Shown here: positions 34,084 through 43,045 of the stretch, one piece after another | Layout of the letters: every line of letters begins with the position of its first letter | How positions within the stretch are numbered: position 1 is the first letter of the stretch | Assembly (NCBI GenBank): GCA_022844275.1 | Contig: JALHMB010000014.1 | Location: 1-64,000, forward strand | Direction: 5' to 3' | Source: Hyphomicrobiaceae bacterium | GTDB taxonomy: Bacteria; Pseudomonadota; Alphaproteobacteria; Rhizobiales; Hyphomicrobiaceae | DNA: 64,000 nt | Program-made: the position numbers and the translations under genes | Notes under the pieces: model-generated | What the model was told of the DNA's origin: nothing | The model's database searches: none | What the model saw: the letters and a program-made list of their open reading frames with translations, nothing else

Positions 34084-35646
34084 ATGCAGGATGGCATGAA
34101 GAACAGGATACTGCGGTTCGACGGGTTCGAGGTGGACCTTGACGCGGCGCTGGTCAGTTGCGGTGGCCAGGTCGTTGAAACCGAGCCGCAGGTCTTCAAG
34201 CTTATTGCCTTCCTTTGCGTCAATCCGGGTCGGCTCATTGGTTACGAAGAGATCGTCGACAAGGTCTGGAACGGCCGGCTCGTCTCGGATGCGGCTATAG
34301 CCACGCGCATCAATGCAGCTCGCAAGGCGCTAGGCGACAACGGCACGACCCAGCGCGTCATCAGAACCGTGCGCGGGCAAGGCTTGAGATTCCAGCTGGC
34401 TCCGGCGTCAGAGACCGATGACGAGGGTGGCGATGTCGTTCCGCGTTTGCATCCCGACGGGCCATCCATTGCAGTTCTTCCCTTCGCCAACATGTCGCCG
34501 GATTCCGAGCAGGCTTACTTCGCTGACGGCATTGTGGAGGACATCATCACCGGGTTGTCCCGCGTGACGCAATTTTTTGTCATCGCGCGCAATTCCACGT
34601 TCACCTACAAGGGAAGGACCGTCGACGTACGCCAGGTCGGCCGCGAGCTCGGTGTGCGATACGTTCTCGAAGGGAGTGTGCGCAAGTCCGGGAGTCGGGT
34701 TCGCATCACAGGTCAACTCGTCGATGCCAGCACAGGCCACCACATCTGGGCTGACCGCTTCGATGGCAATCTGGCAGACCTCTTCGATCTGCAAGATGAA
34801 GTCACGACCAGCGTCGTTGGCGCAATTCAGCCACCGATCAGGGCGGCGGAGACGAGCAGATCACAACGCAAGCGACCCGACAGCTTTGACGCTTACGATT
34901 TCTACATGCAGGCCCTGCCCCATGTGGCGAGCCTCGACCGCAAGGCCAACGCTATAGGGCTAGGCTTTCTCGAGCAGGCATTGCGCCTGGAGCCTACCTA
35001 TGCCGCTGCGCTCTCCATGGCCGCTTGGTGTCACGCCCAGCGCTGCGTTTACGGCTGGACGGACGACCCCGACACGGAAAGCCGAATTACGCTGGAGCTC
35101 GCCAACAAAGCCGTGAAGCTAGCTGCCAACGACTCATTTGCATTGTCGATGCTCGGCGCGGCGCAAACGCTCGTCAGGGAATTCGACACAGCCTATGAGC
35201 TGTTGCAGCGCGCCCTGGAAATCGACCCAAACTGTGCGTGGGGCTGGAATCGACTGGGCTGGCTGAACAGCTATCTCAATAGGCCCGCCGAAAGCATTGA
35301 GTGCTTCGAGAGGGCCATTCGGCTGAGCCCTTTAGACCCCACCAACTTCAATTGCTTCGCGGGCCGCGGGGCCTCGCACGCGTTACAGGGTCGACATGAC
35401 GAGGCCATCAAGTGGCTCGAGAAGGCTCTGGCCGCCAACCCTCAGGCGCAATGGATCTATCGGCAGCTGATACCGGCCTATGTCTCCGCCGGGCGCATGG
35501 AGGAGGCGATGCGCGGATTGCGTCTCCTCTTGCAGGACAACCCGAAGCTCACATGCGAGAAAGTGCGGATTGCGATGCTCTATTCGCCGAGCACCATGGA
35601 TCGCATCTGCGCGGGCCTAGCGCGGGCCGGTTTGCCTGTTCGCTAG
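34084..35646 (+). CDS. Winged-helix transcriptional regulator with TPR domain
   Basis: With the ATG at 34084 the product has 520 residues. Residues about 8-105 form an OmpR/CadC-type winged helix (LRFDGFEVDLDAALVSCGG, then VFKLIAFLCVNPGRLI, ending VRTVRGQGLRFQL). Then comes a domain starting PSIAVLPFANMSPDSEQAYF with ADGIVEDIITGLSR, as seen in adenylate-cyclase-like and CadC-like regulators, and a C-terminal run of TPR-like repeats (YAAALSMAAWCHAQR, AESIECFERAIRLSPLDPTN). I see no membrane helix, so it is probably a soluble DNA-binding regulator. Targets are unknown; the divergent methyltransferase-nitrilase pair is a candidate. Confidence 0.87.
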   Translation: MQDGMKNRILRFDGFEVDLDAALVSCGGQVVETEPQVFKLIAFLCVNPGRLIGYEEIVDKVWNGRLVSDAAIATRINAARKALGDNGTTQRVIRTVRGQGLRFQLAPASETDDEGGDVVPRLHPDGPSIAVLPFANMSPDSEQAYFADGIVEDIITGLSRVTQFFVIARNSTFTYKGRTVDVRQVGRELGVRYVLEGSVRKSGSRVRITGQLVDASTGHHIWADRFDGNLADLFDLQDEVTTSVVGAIQPPIRAAETSRSQRKRPDSFDAYDFYMQALPHVASLDRKANAIGLGFLEQALRLEPTYAAALSMAAWCHAQRCVYGWTDDPDTESRITLELANKAVKLAANDSFALSMLGAAQTLVREFDTAYELLQRALEIDPNCAWGWNRLGWLNSYLNRPAESIECFERAIRLSPLDPTNFNCFAGRGASHALQGRHDEAIKWLEKALAANPQAQWIYRQLIPAYVSAGRMEEAMRGLRLLLQDNPKLTCEKVRIAMLYSPSTMDRICAGLARAGLPVR

Positions 35647-35828
35647 TTGTGCTGCTGCCGGTCGGCCTGCAGACTTCTGACGGGCGGATTCGGCGATCGT
35701 CGTCCGCATGGGTCAGCTGCTGAGATCGATCGTGCAACCTCGGGGTCGGCTCTCCGTCGATTAGCTTCCATCGCACGGCCGACACGATGGTCCATGAGCT
35801 GACGTGCGATCGCAAGAGGGCAGTCCAT
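35643..35828 (-). CDS. Possible small protein (61 aa)
   Basis: A 61-residue frame begins MDCPLAIARQLMDHRVGRAM at 35828, after AGGAGAA with 8-base spacing. It ends four bases inside the end of the convergent regulator gene. The N-terminal third reads like a real protein; the rest is basic and unremarkable. No family is recognised. It is listed because of the ribosome site. Confidence 0.35.
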   Translation of the reverse strand: MDCPLAIARQLMDHRVGRAMEANRRRADPEVARSISAADPCGRRSPNPPVRSLQADRQQHN

Positions 35829-36069
35829 ATTTGTTTTCTCCTGCAAGCGTCATATTGAGCGATCGGCCGCCCGTTCTCCGATTGGCCCGATGACGCCACA
35901 AGTGGATTCTGGCTTTCGCAATGTCGTGATCTCAATCCGGCTAAAACCGTCGAAGCATACGCGTACCCGGAGATCACTCTGCCCAGTCGGACCCGATGCG
36001 ACCGAGCAGCACCGACTGTCTTCGCCGGAACCGCGACAATTGCCTCGACGCGGCTGCGCTCACACTTCG

Positions 36070-37401
36070 TCATCGCTCCTTGAGGGAACGAGCGAACTGG
36101 TCGGAGAGGGGCTTGATAAGATATGATAAAGCCGTTCGCTCCGGTGTTTTGATGTGTACCTCCGCCGGCATCCCGGGCTTGAGCCGCAACGTACTCGTGC
36201 GCTCTATTTCACCAGCGAGCAAAGCTATGCGTGCCGTGAAATAGACAAGATTGGACTGAGCGTCCTTGCTGACATCGGCTGAGACGACGTCGACCCTCCC
36301 TCCGAGGTCCGGTGTCGTGCGCTGGTTGAAGGCGGGAAACCGCACGAGCGCGGCCTGTCCCTCATTCACGTTGTCGATGTCTTGAGGTGCAATCCGTACC
36401 TCGATTGTCAGCGTATCGCCTCCGGGCACGACCTGCATGATCGCCTCGCCAGCATTGATGACGCCGCCAACGGTATGGACAGAAAGTTGATGAATGATGC
36501 CCGACGTGGGCGCCCGAACGTCTATGCGCCGCAGCTGATCTTCCGCCGCAATGCGCCGCTCCTCGAGTTGAGCGACCTTACCCTGGATCTCGCTGAGCTC
36601 CTTTGCAACTTCGCTCTTGAGGTCTTGGTCAACCTGCAGGACTTGCAGCTCGGTTTCAGCAATGCGCCCCTTGATCAAGGCCCCAGCCGAAATTAGCTGG
36701 CCGCGCTCGCCATCCAGCCGAGCTGCCTCGCGCCGACTTGCCGTGTATCGGGCAATCGACATCAGGCTCTTCTCCCAGAGATTCTTCTGGGCTTCAACCT
36801 CCGTCCGAACCAGATCTATTTCCGTGATCTTGGCACTCAACTGGGCATTGATCCCCTCGGCCTGTTCTCGCAGCTGGGAGATACGCTCCCGAAACTGCGC
36901 CTTCTGGCCCTGCCGCGCACGCCTCCTGCTTTCGAAAAGCGCGACCTCCGCATTCACGAATTCCCGATCGACAGCCTCCACAAAAGTTCTGCGATCAAAG
37001 ATCACCTCGTCGAGATCGGCCTGCTCGGCAAACAGTCTCGCCCGCCGATGCGTGAGCTCTGCAAGCTGCTTGAGAATCAGCTGGAGATTGGCACGCGTAA
37101 TCGTGTCATCGAGCCGGACAAGAAGGTCGCCCTCGGAGACCTTGTCTCCGTCCTTGACTGAAATGACTCCGACGACACCGCCCGTCGGATGCTGAACCTT
37201 CTTGATGTTGCTGTCGACGACAACCACACCTTGCGCGATGACGGCTCCTGCAAGCTCCGCAGTCGCAAACCATCCGCCAATACCACCGAACAGGATGATA
37301 GTGGCGGCGATGCCGCTCACGACGAGAGGCCAAAGCCTATCCGTCGCACGCCGCGGCGGGGCGGTGTCGTTGGCAATACTATCGCGAACTCTCGAGATCA
37401 T
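36070..37401 (-). CDS. HlyD/PrtE-type type I secretion adaptor
   Basis: This 443-residue periplasmic adaptor has one N-terminal membrane helix (about residues 25-47), a lipoyl-like half motif VVVVDSNIKKVQHPTGGVVG followed by GDKVSEGDLLVRLDD, a long coiled-coil hairpin (about 95-285) and a C-terminal beta region with VRAPTSGIIHQLSVHTVGG and LKPGMPAEVHI. It bridges the inner-membrane ABC exporter and an outer-membrane TolC-like channel. Its start overlaps the stop of the ABC gene by four bases. No TolC gene lies in this window, so a shared one elsewhere is implied. Confidence 0.92.
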   Translation of the reverse strand: MISRVRDSIANDTAPPRRATDRLWPLVVSGIAATIILFGGIGGWFATAELAGAVIAQGVVVVDSNIKKVQHPTGGVVGVISVKDGDKVSEGDLLVRLDDTITRANLQLILKQLAELTHRRARLFAEQADLDEVIFDRRTFVEAVDREFVNAEVALFESRRRARQGQKAQFRERISQLREQAEGINAQLSAKITEIDLVRTEVEAQKNLWEKSLMSIARYTASRREAARLDGERGQLISAGALIKGRIAETELQVLQVDQDLKSEVAKELSEIQGKVAQLEERRIAAEDQLRRIDVRAPTSGIIHQLSVHTVGGVINAGEAIMQVVPGGDTLTIEVRIAPQDIDNVNEGQAALVRFPAFNQRTTPDLGGRVDVVSADVSKDAQSNLVYFTARIALLAGEIERTSTLRLKPGMPAEVHIKTPERTALSYLIKPLSDQFARSLKER

Positions 37402-39191
37402 GGTTGCGACAAGCTCTGTTGAGCCGCTGGAGACGCATTTGCCTGCTGCGGAGCGGGAACAAGCTTCGGCGTAGCGGTCTGCATCGCCTTGCGAAGCACT
37501 TCCTCTTTGAGGCCGAAGAACTGGACCTGCCCGCTCCCCAGTATGAGCAACTTGTCGAGCCCGGCGAGTGTCGCCGGTCGATGTGCAACGACGATCACGA
37601 TGCCCTTGCGGGCAAGCACGTTCGTGATGGCGTTCAGCAGCGCGGCTTCCCCATCGGAATCCAGATTGGAATTCGGCTCGTCCAGCACAACCAGAAAAGG
37701 ATCGCGATACAAAGCACGGGCGAGCGCGATGCGCTGACGTTGTCCCCCAGAGAGAGCAGCACCTCCCTCACCGATCTCGGTCGCGTAGCCGTTGGGCAGG
37801 CTTGTGATCATGTCGTGCACGCCCGCCTGCCGCGCGGCCGCGATGACATCGGCACTCGTAGCCTTTGGATCAAAGCGGGCAATGTTCCGTGCCACGGTCC
37901 CGGAAAACAACTCGATGTCCTGCGGAAGATAGCCTATGTGCCGGCCCAGAGCGTCGGCCGGCCACTGATCGAGGGCCGCACCATCCAGGCGGATGACACC
38001 GCGTTGCGGGGCCCATGCCCCGACCAGCGCTTTTACGAGAGTCGACTTACCCGATGCTGCTGGACCGATCAGGCCCATACCGCTCCCTGCGTCGAGCGCG
38101 AACGATACGTTCTGCACGGTGATGCGTTGATGCCCGGGAGGGGCGATCGAAAGATTCTCCGCGGAAAGCGAGGCTTGCGGAGCCGGCAACTCCAAGGCGG
38201 TTCGCTCTGCGGGAATGGAAGACAGCAGTCGCGTCAATCGATCCCAACCCTGGCGGGCGGCAATGAACCCGCGCCAATGGCCAACCGCGATCTCGACGGG
38301 CGCCAATGCGCGCGCCACTAGAATGGATGCCGCGATCATCGCCCCCGGCGTCAGCTCGCTCTTGATGACAAGATACGCACCTAGCCCGAGCACAAGAGAT
38401 TGGATCGCCATGCGCAGCACTTTTGTCGTGGCGCCGTAACTTACGCCGACGTTGGTGGCGCGCGTCTGGTGCGCGATATGCGTCTCCGACAAACTCGTCC
38501 AAGCACTGCCCATGGCTCCGGTCATGCCGAGAGCACGGATGACAGACGCATTCCTGCGTACGGCCTCGCCGAAAGCCTGCCGGTCCGCACCACTCGTCGA
38601 TGCCGCGCGTGTCGAATTGCGGGACTGGACCTCAGTCAGGACTGCAATCGCAACCAGCAACAGCGCGCCGACGGCTCCCAGCCCCCCGAGCCAGGGGTGC
38701 ATCAGATACACAATTCCCATGTAGAACGGCATCCATGGGAGATCGAACAGCGCTGTCGGGCCGAGACCCGACAGAAAGTTCCGCACTTGATCAAGATCCC
38801 TCACCGGCAGCAGTCCATCTCCCTTCACGCCGGAACGCAGCGGCTGCAGCATCACGGCAGCCAGCACGGGGCCGCGTAGGCTTCGCTCAACACGCAAACC
38901 GATGCGGCCGAGCAGATGAGTTCGAATGAGATCGAAGATCCAGAATGCGACATATAGGAAAAGAAGTATGATCGTCAGGCTGATGAGCGTGGGTACACTC
39001 TGTGAGGCCAGCACGCGATCGTAGAGCTGCAACATATAGAGCGAGCCCGACAACGCGAGCACGTTGAGCACAGCCGAGAACACGGCAACGCCAACAAAGC
39101 CGATGAAGTTACTGCGGATCGGACCTGCCATATCGCCAGGCGCCGACGTTGCGCGCTCAGATTGAGGAACTTCGTGCACAAGGTTCGTCAT
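37398..39191 (-). CDS. Type I secretion ABC exporter (PrtD-like permease/ATPase)
   Basis: The 597-residue protein fuses a six-helix membrane domain (first helix about residue 32, SLYMLQLYDRVLASQSVPTL is the typical PrtD phrase) with an ATPase domain: Walker A GPAASGKSTLVKAL, Q-loop GYLPQDIELFSG, signature LSGGQRQRIALARALY, Walker B FLVVLDEPNSNLD. There is no N-terminal peptidase or peptidase-like domain. It probably exports the large VCBS/RTX protein encoded just upstream, directly from cytoplasm to outside. The last 40 residues are Gln/Pro/Ala-rich. Confidence 0.93.
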   Translation of the reverse strand: MTNLVHEVPQSERATSAPGDMAGPIRSNFIGFVGVAVFSAVLNVLALSGSLYMLQLYDRVLASQSVPTLISLTIILLFLYVAFWIFDLIRTHLLGRIGLRVERSLRGPVLAAVMLQPLRSGVKGDGLLPVRDLDQVRNFLSGLGPTALFDLPWMPFYMGIVYLMHPWLGGLGAVGALLLVAIAVLTEVQSRNSTRAASTSGADRQAFGEAVRRNASVIRALGMTGAMGSAWTSLSETHIAHQTRATNVGVSYGATTKVLRMAIQSLVLGLGAYLVIKSELTPGAMIAASILVARALAPVEIAVGHWRGFIAARQGWDRLTRLLSSIPAERTALELPAPQASLSAENLSIAPPGHQRITVQNVSFALDAGSGMGLIGPAASGKSTLVKALVGAWAPQRGVIRLDGAALDQWPADALGRHIGYLPQDIELFSGTVARNIARFDPKATSADVIAAARQAGVHDMITSLPNGYATEIGEGGAALSGGQRQRIALARALYRDPFLVVLDEPNSNLDSDGEAALLNAITNVLARKGIVIVVAHRPATLAGLDKLLILGSGQVQFFGLKEEVLRKAMQTATPKLVPAPQQANASPAAQQSLSQP

Positions 39192-39229
39192 CGACGATCG
39201 TGCGATTCGACTGTTCTACTTTGACAAGC

Positions 39230-39251
39230 CCGGAGCCACGGTGGGCTCCGG
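39230..39251 (-). terminator. Intercistronic hairpin between substrate and exporter genes
   Basis: The arms CCGGAGCC (39230-39237) and GGCTCCGG (39244-39251) form an 8-bp perfect stem with a 6-nt loop. It sits in the 83-base gap between the secreted-protein gene and the ABC exporter gene. There is no T-run, so partial termination or mRNA stabilisation is likelier than a full stop. Confidence 0.5.
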
Positions 39252-39274
39252 CGCTCGCTTTCGGACTTCCGCGG

Positions 39275-41992
39275 CTAGACGACAAGCTCGTCCGTGCCAT
39301 GGATGTTGATCGTGATCGTCTTTGTATCGACGGTACCGTCCGTATCCACGACCCGCACCTGGAAGGTATCCTGCACGGTGTTACTGCTCGTAAGGGCCTG
39401 GACAGCAGCGGAGTCGTTGTCGAGCGCGTACGACCAAGTCCCCGACTGATTAAGCGTCAAGGCACCGTAGTTGCCCACCATTGACGCGTCCGACGTCCCC
39501 GGTGCCCAGGCAAACATTTGCGCCCGCGTCCAGTTCTCACCGTTGAAGATCGATCCAAGTAGCTGCCCAAATTGGTCGACCCTGTGCACATCACCGAATT
39601 CCTGCACCTCTCCAACCGATTGATTGTTTGCATCGAGATACTCGAAGGAGCCAAACACCCGCACTGGACCGCTCAGCGAAGGATCATAGCTGAGGCGCAG
39701 AGCGATTTTCTCGGCACCCTCCGGAGGTGCGAACGCGAAGGATCCCAAACTCTCCGTTTTGTCGAGGACGAAGCTTCGATCCGTCATCACGACATTGAGC
39801 GTGCCATTTGGAGAATAGACAACTCTTATCTCGACAGAGTCGTCTCCCGCTTGGGCAGGCGTGGTCGAGGTGGGCGTCAGTATCCGATCGAGAAAGCGAA
39901 TACCGAATGACTCGCCAGCGCTGTTCGGAAGTTCATCAAGGCTGAAGACGCCCTCCATTGTAATGGCATCGTCAACTTTCAGGCCGCTGGCCAAATCGCC
40001 TCCATCTACACTCGATGCAACGAGCAATGCATTGTTAACGAACGATACGTCCGTACCCGCTCCCACGGCACCACTGGCTCTCGAGGAGGAGAACGTTAGA
40101 TAGCCATCCTCCTCCGCATCTCCACCGTTCACATCCACGAACGTGCCAGTCTCTGCGTATCCGGCTGTGCTTGTGCCACTTTGTTGGCTCGTGTCGGGTG
40201 GCGGCACACCATCGTCGAACGGATCCTCGAAGAAAGTAGTGCCGTTCTTGATGATGCTGAAGTTATCGAGTCGAAAATCAAAGCTAGCGTCGCTCGCGGG
40301 AGCTCCACCAAGGATTGACCAGACAAAGTCCAATCCGGCACCGGGATTGTCGGTCGAAAGCGCGCCGGTTGCCTCGAGCACAGTATCCTCGCGGACGTTG
40401 CCACTCAGAACGCCCAGGATATCGACAACCGGCGTCACGGTGAGTGGAACTGTGGTGGACACGACCTGGGGCACACCCGTCGGATTGGCACCGCCATCAT
40501 CGAATGTGACAGTCACGTTCGCCGGCCCGTTATAATCCGGCGGCGGCGTGTACTCGATCGAATTGGCCAGTGCATGATTGATCGCTTCTTGAGTTCCGGA
40601 GAAAGCGATGGTCCCATCCAATCCATCTTCGTCGGAGAAGGTCAAGCCGTCCGTGACCGTCAACCGCACACTCCCTGGACTCACGGCTACTTGCGTATTC
40701 ACAAGAGCGGCGGAGAAGCCGGGCACATTTACTGAGATGCCGGAAATAATGACGGCCCCGTCCTCTGCGAGTTCGGTAGGAAGCTCGCCCGGCGGCGGCA
40801 CGACAATAACGGGCTCGCCGGTCGCATCATCGGTACCGTTGATCGTGACGACGACCGTCTTAGAGGCGGTGCCGTCGAGACTTGTCACCACGAACGAGTC
40901 ACTGACGGTCTGTCCGCTGGCGAGCGCTTGAACTTGCGGGCTGTCGCTGTCGAGTATGTAAGTCCATTGCCCGTCGGCTGTTATCGAGAAGCTTCCATAA
41001 CCGCCGCTGGTGCCGGACTGCGCCTGCACCTTGTTCTCGCCCACATCGGAATCCGTCACGATCAACTGACCGGAGGCTGTCGTCCCGATATCCTCCGTGA
41101 CCGCTCCCGTGTCCGAACCTGCAATGGATGCTGCATCATTGACCGCCCCGACATCTACACTCACGGTGGCGCTCGCCGTCCCGCCCTTTCCGTCCGAGAT
41201 GGTGTAACTAATAGAATCCGCGCCGTAGAAGTTTGCGTTCGGCGTGTATGTCAATTTGTTGTCGGCGCCGATGACGACCGTGCCATTGGCTGCGCTGGCC
41301 GTCGTGACGGCGAGGGGATCGCCATCACCGTCACTATCATTTGCTAGCACATCAATCACGACAGCCGTGTCTTCGTTGGTCGTAGCCTGATCACTCAAAG
41401 CAACCGGCAGCGCATTCTGATCTGGGCCGCGCGGGTCGATAATCACGCCGTCGACAACGACCTGCAGCTTCTCGAAGCTTCGCGCCGCGAGGCCGAAAGC
41501 CGAGAACTTGAAGATCTCACCCTTCGCCGCGGCGGAGCTTTCCAGGAACGCGAGGAAGGACGCCACGTCCCGCTTGATGTCCGCCCTTTGCCATTCGGCC
41601 CCAGTTAGGACGAGCTTCAGGGTATCCGTACCAGAGCCGCCGTCGTAGTAGTCGAGCGCGCGCACGTTCTCGCCGACTTTGTAGATGGCGGTATCATTGC
41701 CTCTCCCGGCGATCACCAGATCGGAGCCGGCGCCGCCGTCGACGGTGTCGTTACCGTCGCCCGACAAAATTATCTGGGTGCCTGACTTGCCGATCAGCGT
41801 GTCAGCCTTGGAACCCCCAACCATGAATTGAGGCCAGCTAAACCCGCTTTTCTGCGATTTGAGGAGACTCAATAGAGATACATTATCAGACGTGCTCGTT
41901 GAAAATATACTGTTCAACAAATGATCATCGTTGGAACTAGGGGTCTTCGCGGTATTCGGTTGGGGAGCCGCCTTCATCGCATGCACTCTCAA
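39275..41992 (-). CDS. Large secreted VCBS/cadherin-like protein with RTX motifs
   Basis: The 905-residue acidic protein (in-frame ATGs at 41992 and 41977) lacks a Sec signal. RTX nonapeptides lie unusually near the N-terminus, about residues 58-110 (LSGDGNDTVDGGAGSDLVIA). They are followed by a cadherin-like domain about 193-283 (VLANDSDGDGDPLAVTTASA), a VCBS repeat about 284-390 (SFSITADGQWTYILDSDS), a region with a jelly-roll-like feel, and a final VCBS half ending HGTDELVV. Such proteins are surface adhesins or matrix proteins exported by type I systems using a C-terminal signal. The exporter and adaptor genes follow directly. Confidence 0.87.
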   Translation of the reverse strand: MRVHAMKAAPQPNTAKTPSSNDDHLLNSIFSTSTSDNVSLLSLLKSQKSGFSWPQFMVGGSKADTLIGKSGTQIILSGDGNDTVDGGAGSDLVIAGRGNDTAIYKVGENVRALDYYDGGSGTDTLKLVLTGAEWQRADIKRDVASFLAFLESSAAAKGEIFKFSAFGLAARSFEKLQVVVDGVIIDPRGPDQNALPVALSDQATTNEDTAVVIDVLANDSDGDGDPLAVTTASAANGTVVIGADNKLTYTPNANFYGADSISYTISDGKGGTASATVSVDVGAVNDAASIAGSDTGAVTEDIGTTASGQLIVTDSDVGENKVQAQSGTSGGYGSFSITADGQWTYILDSDSPQVQALASGQTVSDSFVVTSLDGTASKTVVVTINGTDDATGEPVIVVPPPGELPTELAEDGAVIISGISVNVPGFSAALVNTQVAVSPGSVRLTVTDGLTFSDEDGLDGTIAFSGTQEAINHALANSIEYTPPPDYNGPANVTVTFDDGGANPTGVPQVVSTTVPLTVTPVVDILGVLSGNVREDTVLEATGALSTDNPGAGLDFVWSILGGAPASDASFDFRLDNFSIIKNGTTFFEDPFDDGVPPPDTSQQSGTSTAGYAETGTFVDVNGGDAEEDGYLTFSSSRASGAVGAGTDVSFVNNALLVASSVDGGDLASGLKVDDAITMEGVFSLDELPNSAGESFGIRFLDRILTPTSTTPAQAGDDSVEIRVVYSPNGTLNVVMTDRSFVLDKTESLGSFAFAPPEGAEKIALRLSYDPSLSGPVRVFGSFEYLDANNQSVGEVQEFGDVHRVDQFGQLLGSIFNGENWTRAQMFAWAPGTSDASMVGNYGALTLNQSGTWSYALDNDSAAVQALTSSNTVQDTFQVRVVDTDGTVDTKTITINIHGTDELVV

Positions 41993-42408
41993 TACGATCC
42001 ATCGGGCAGTATCGCAGGTTCGGGAAATCGATTGTGTGGATTGGGTGCGACGGCCAGATGTGACCAGTTGATACGCAGCGCCCGGTTACAGGCACCAGCC
42101 TCAAGCACGTTTGAAAAGCAAAACTAAAAGTGGGTGGTCTCGTTCGAGTCGGACAACCGTGGCAAAAGAGAGCGCCACTGTCATCGCCAACCTCGATCGC
42201 TCGTGTCGAACGGGATGCTGACGATAATCAAATCTAAGCTTGAACTAAAATGCCGCGCAAGCGGAACTTTCGGAAGGCGACGTGCACACGACCATGGTTA
42301 ACGACATTGCCGCCTTAGGCGCGGTGCCTTGGCGATCAGGGCCGTGCGTCCTCTCACATAATTCGGAGCGTTCACGCTTACCCGACGTCAGTCAGCGACG
42401 TCGGCTCA
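41993..42408. other. Promoter region of the secretion operon and spacer
   Basis: No gene is seen. The sequence from 41993 to about 42250 is somewhat richer in A and T than its surroundings and should hold the promoter of the adhesin-exporter operon. No clear boxes could be fixed. Confidence 0.4.
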
Positions 42409-42548
42409 GGGTCACATCGCATTGATCATACGTTGTCATTGATCGGCCGCTTTACCACCGATAGCCAACGTCGGTCGCGCGTTAGTCTGCTCCTGCAGAC
42501 ACAGCGGACGTCGCTCTCCGATCGGCGAGTAACGTTGAGGGCCAGAAG
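42409..42548 (+). repeat. Dispersed structured repeat, copy C
   Basis: Full-length copy from GGGTCACATCGC to GAGGGCCAGAAG. The hairpin GTCTGC-TCCT-GCAGAC and the CCGATCGG core are intact. Confidence 0.9.
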
Positions 42549-42769
42549 TTGCCGACTGAGTCCCCATGAACGCGGCGCCTCACAAAGTTGCGTCGTTCCG
42601 ATCAGCTCCCGTCGCGTGAGACTTGATCGTGACACGGAGAACGACGTCGAGCGTGTCAGGAAATGGAGGTTTAGCGTTAGGTCTCGATCCTCTCGCGGCA
42701 ACCTGCCAGTGACGCATTGTCAACACATCGCCGCCTCAGTGTGCCCCAAGGACCAAATGGAGGAACGAC

Positions 42770-42907
42770 TTGAACAACACTCGGACGCTCATAATTGTAG
42801 CCGTTGTAGTGCTGGTCGCGGTCGTGGCGTACTTCTATTGGGAGACGAGCGCTGTCCAGTCCCCCAGTACTCCCGGGACGACTTCGACCGAGCCGGCAAA
42901 GAAGTAG
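42770..42907 (+). CDS. 45-residue single-span membrane peptide with TTG start
   Basis: TGGAGGAACGAC precedes a TTG at 42770 and opens a frame reading NNTRTLIIVAVVVLVAVVAY then FYWETSAVQSPSTPG and a short tail ending EPAKK. A single hydrophobic helix at residues 7-22 with a short polar tail is typical of small inner-membrane proteins of rhizobia. An in-frame TTG is the only nearby start codon, but the ribosome site fits it well. No function is known. Confidence 0.6.
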   Translation: MNNTRTLIIVAVVVLVAVVAYFYWETSAVQSPSTPGTTSTEPAKK

Positions 42908-43045
42908 CGCGGCTAACTCAATCATGTGCTGATCGGGATGTCGACGCTATCGGCCGGCAGTGCAAACTGAGGGTTGTAGCCGATTGCCGAGACCGGAGTC
43001 GGAAGGCTCGGACGACTGCTGTTTAGGGGATAAGGCACTGCTGGA

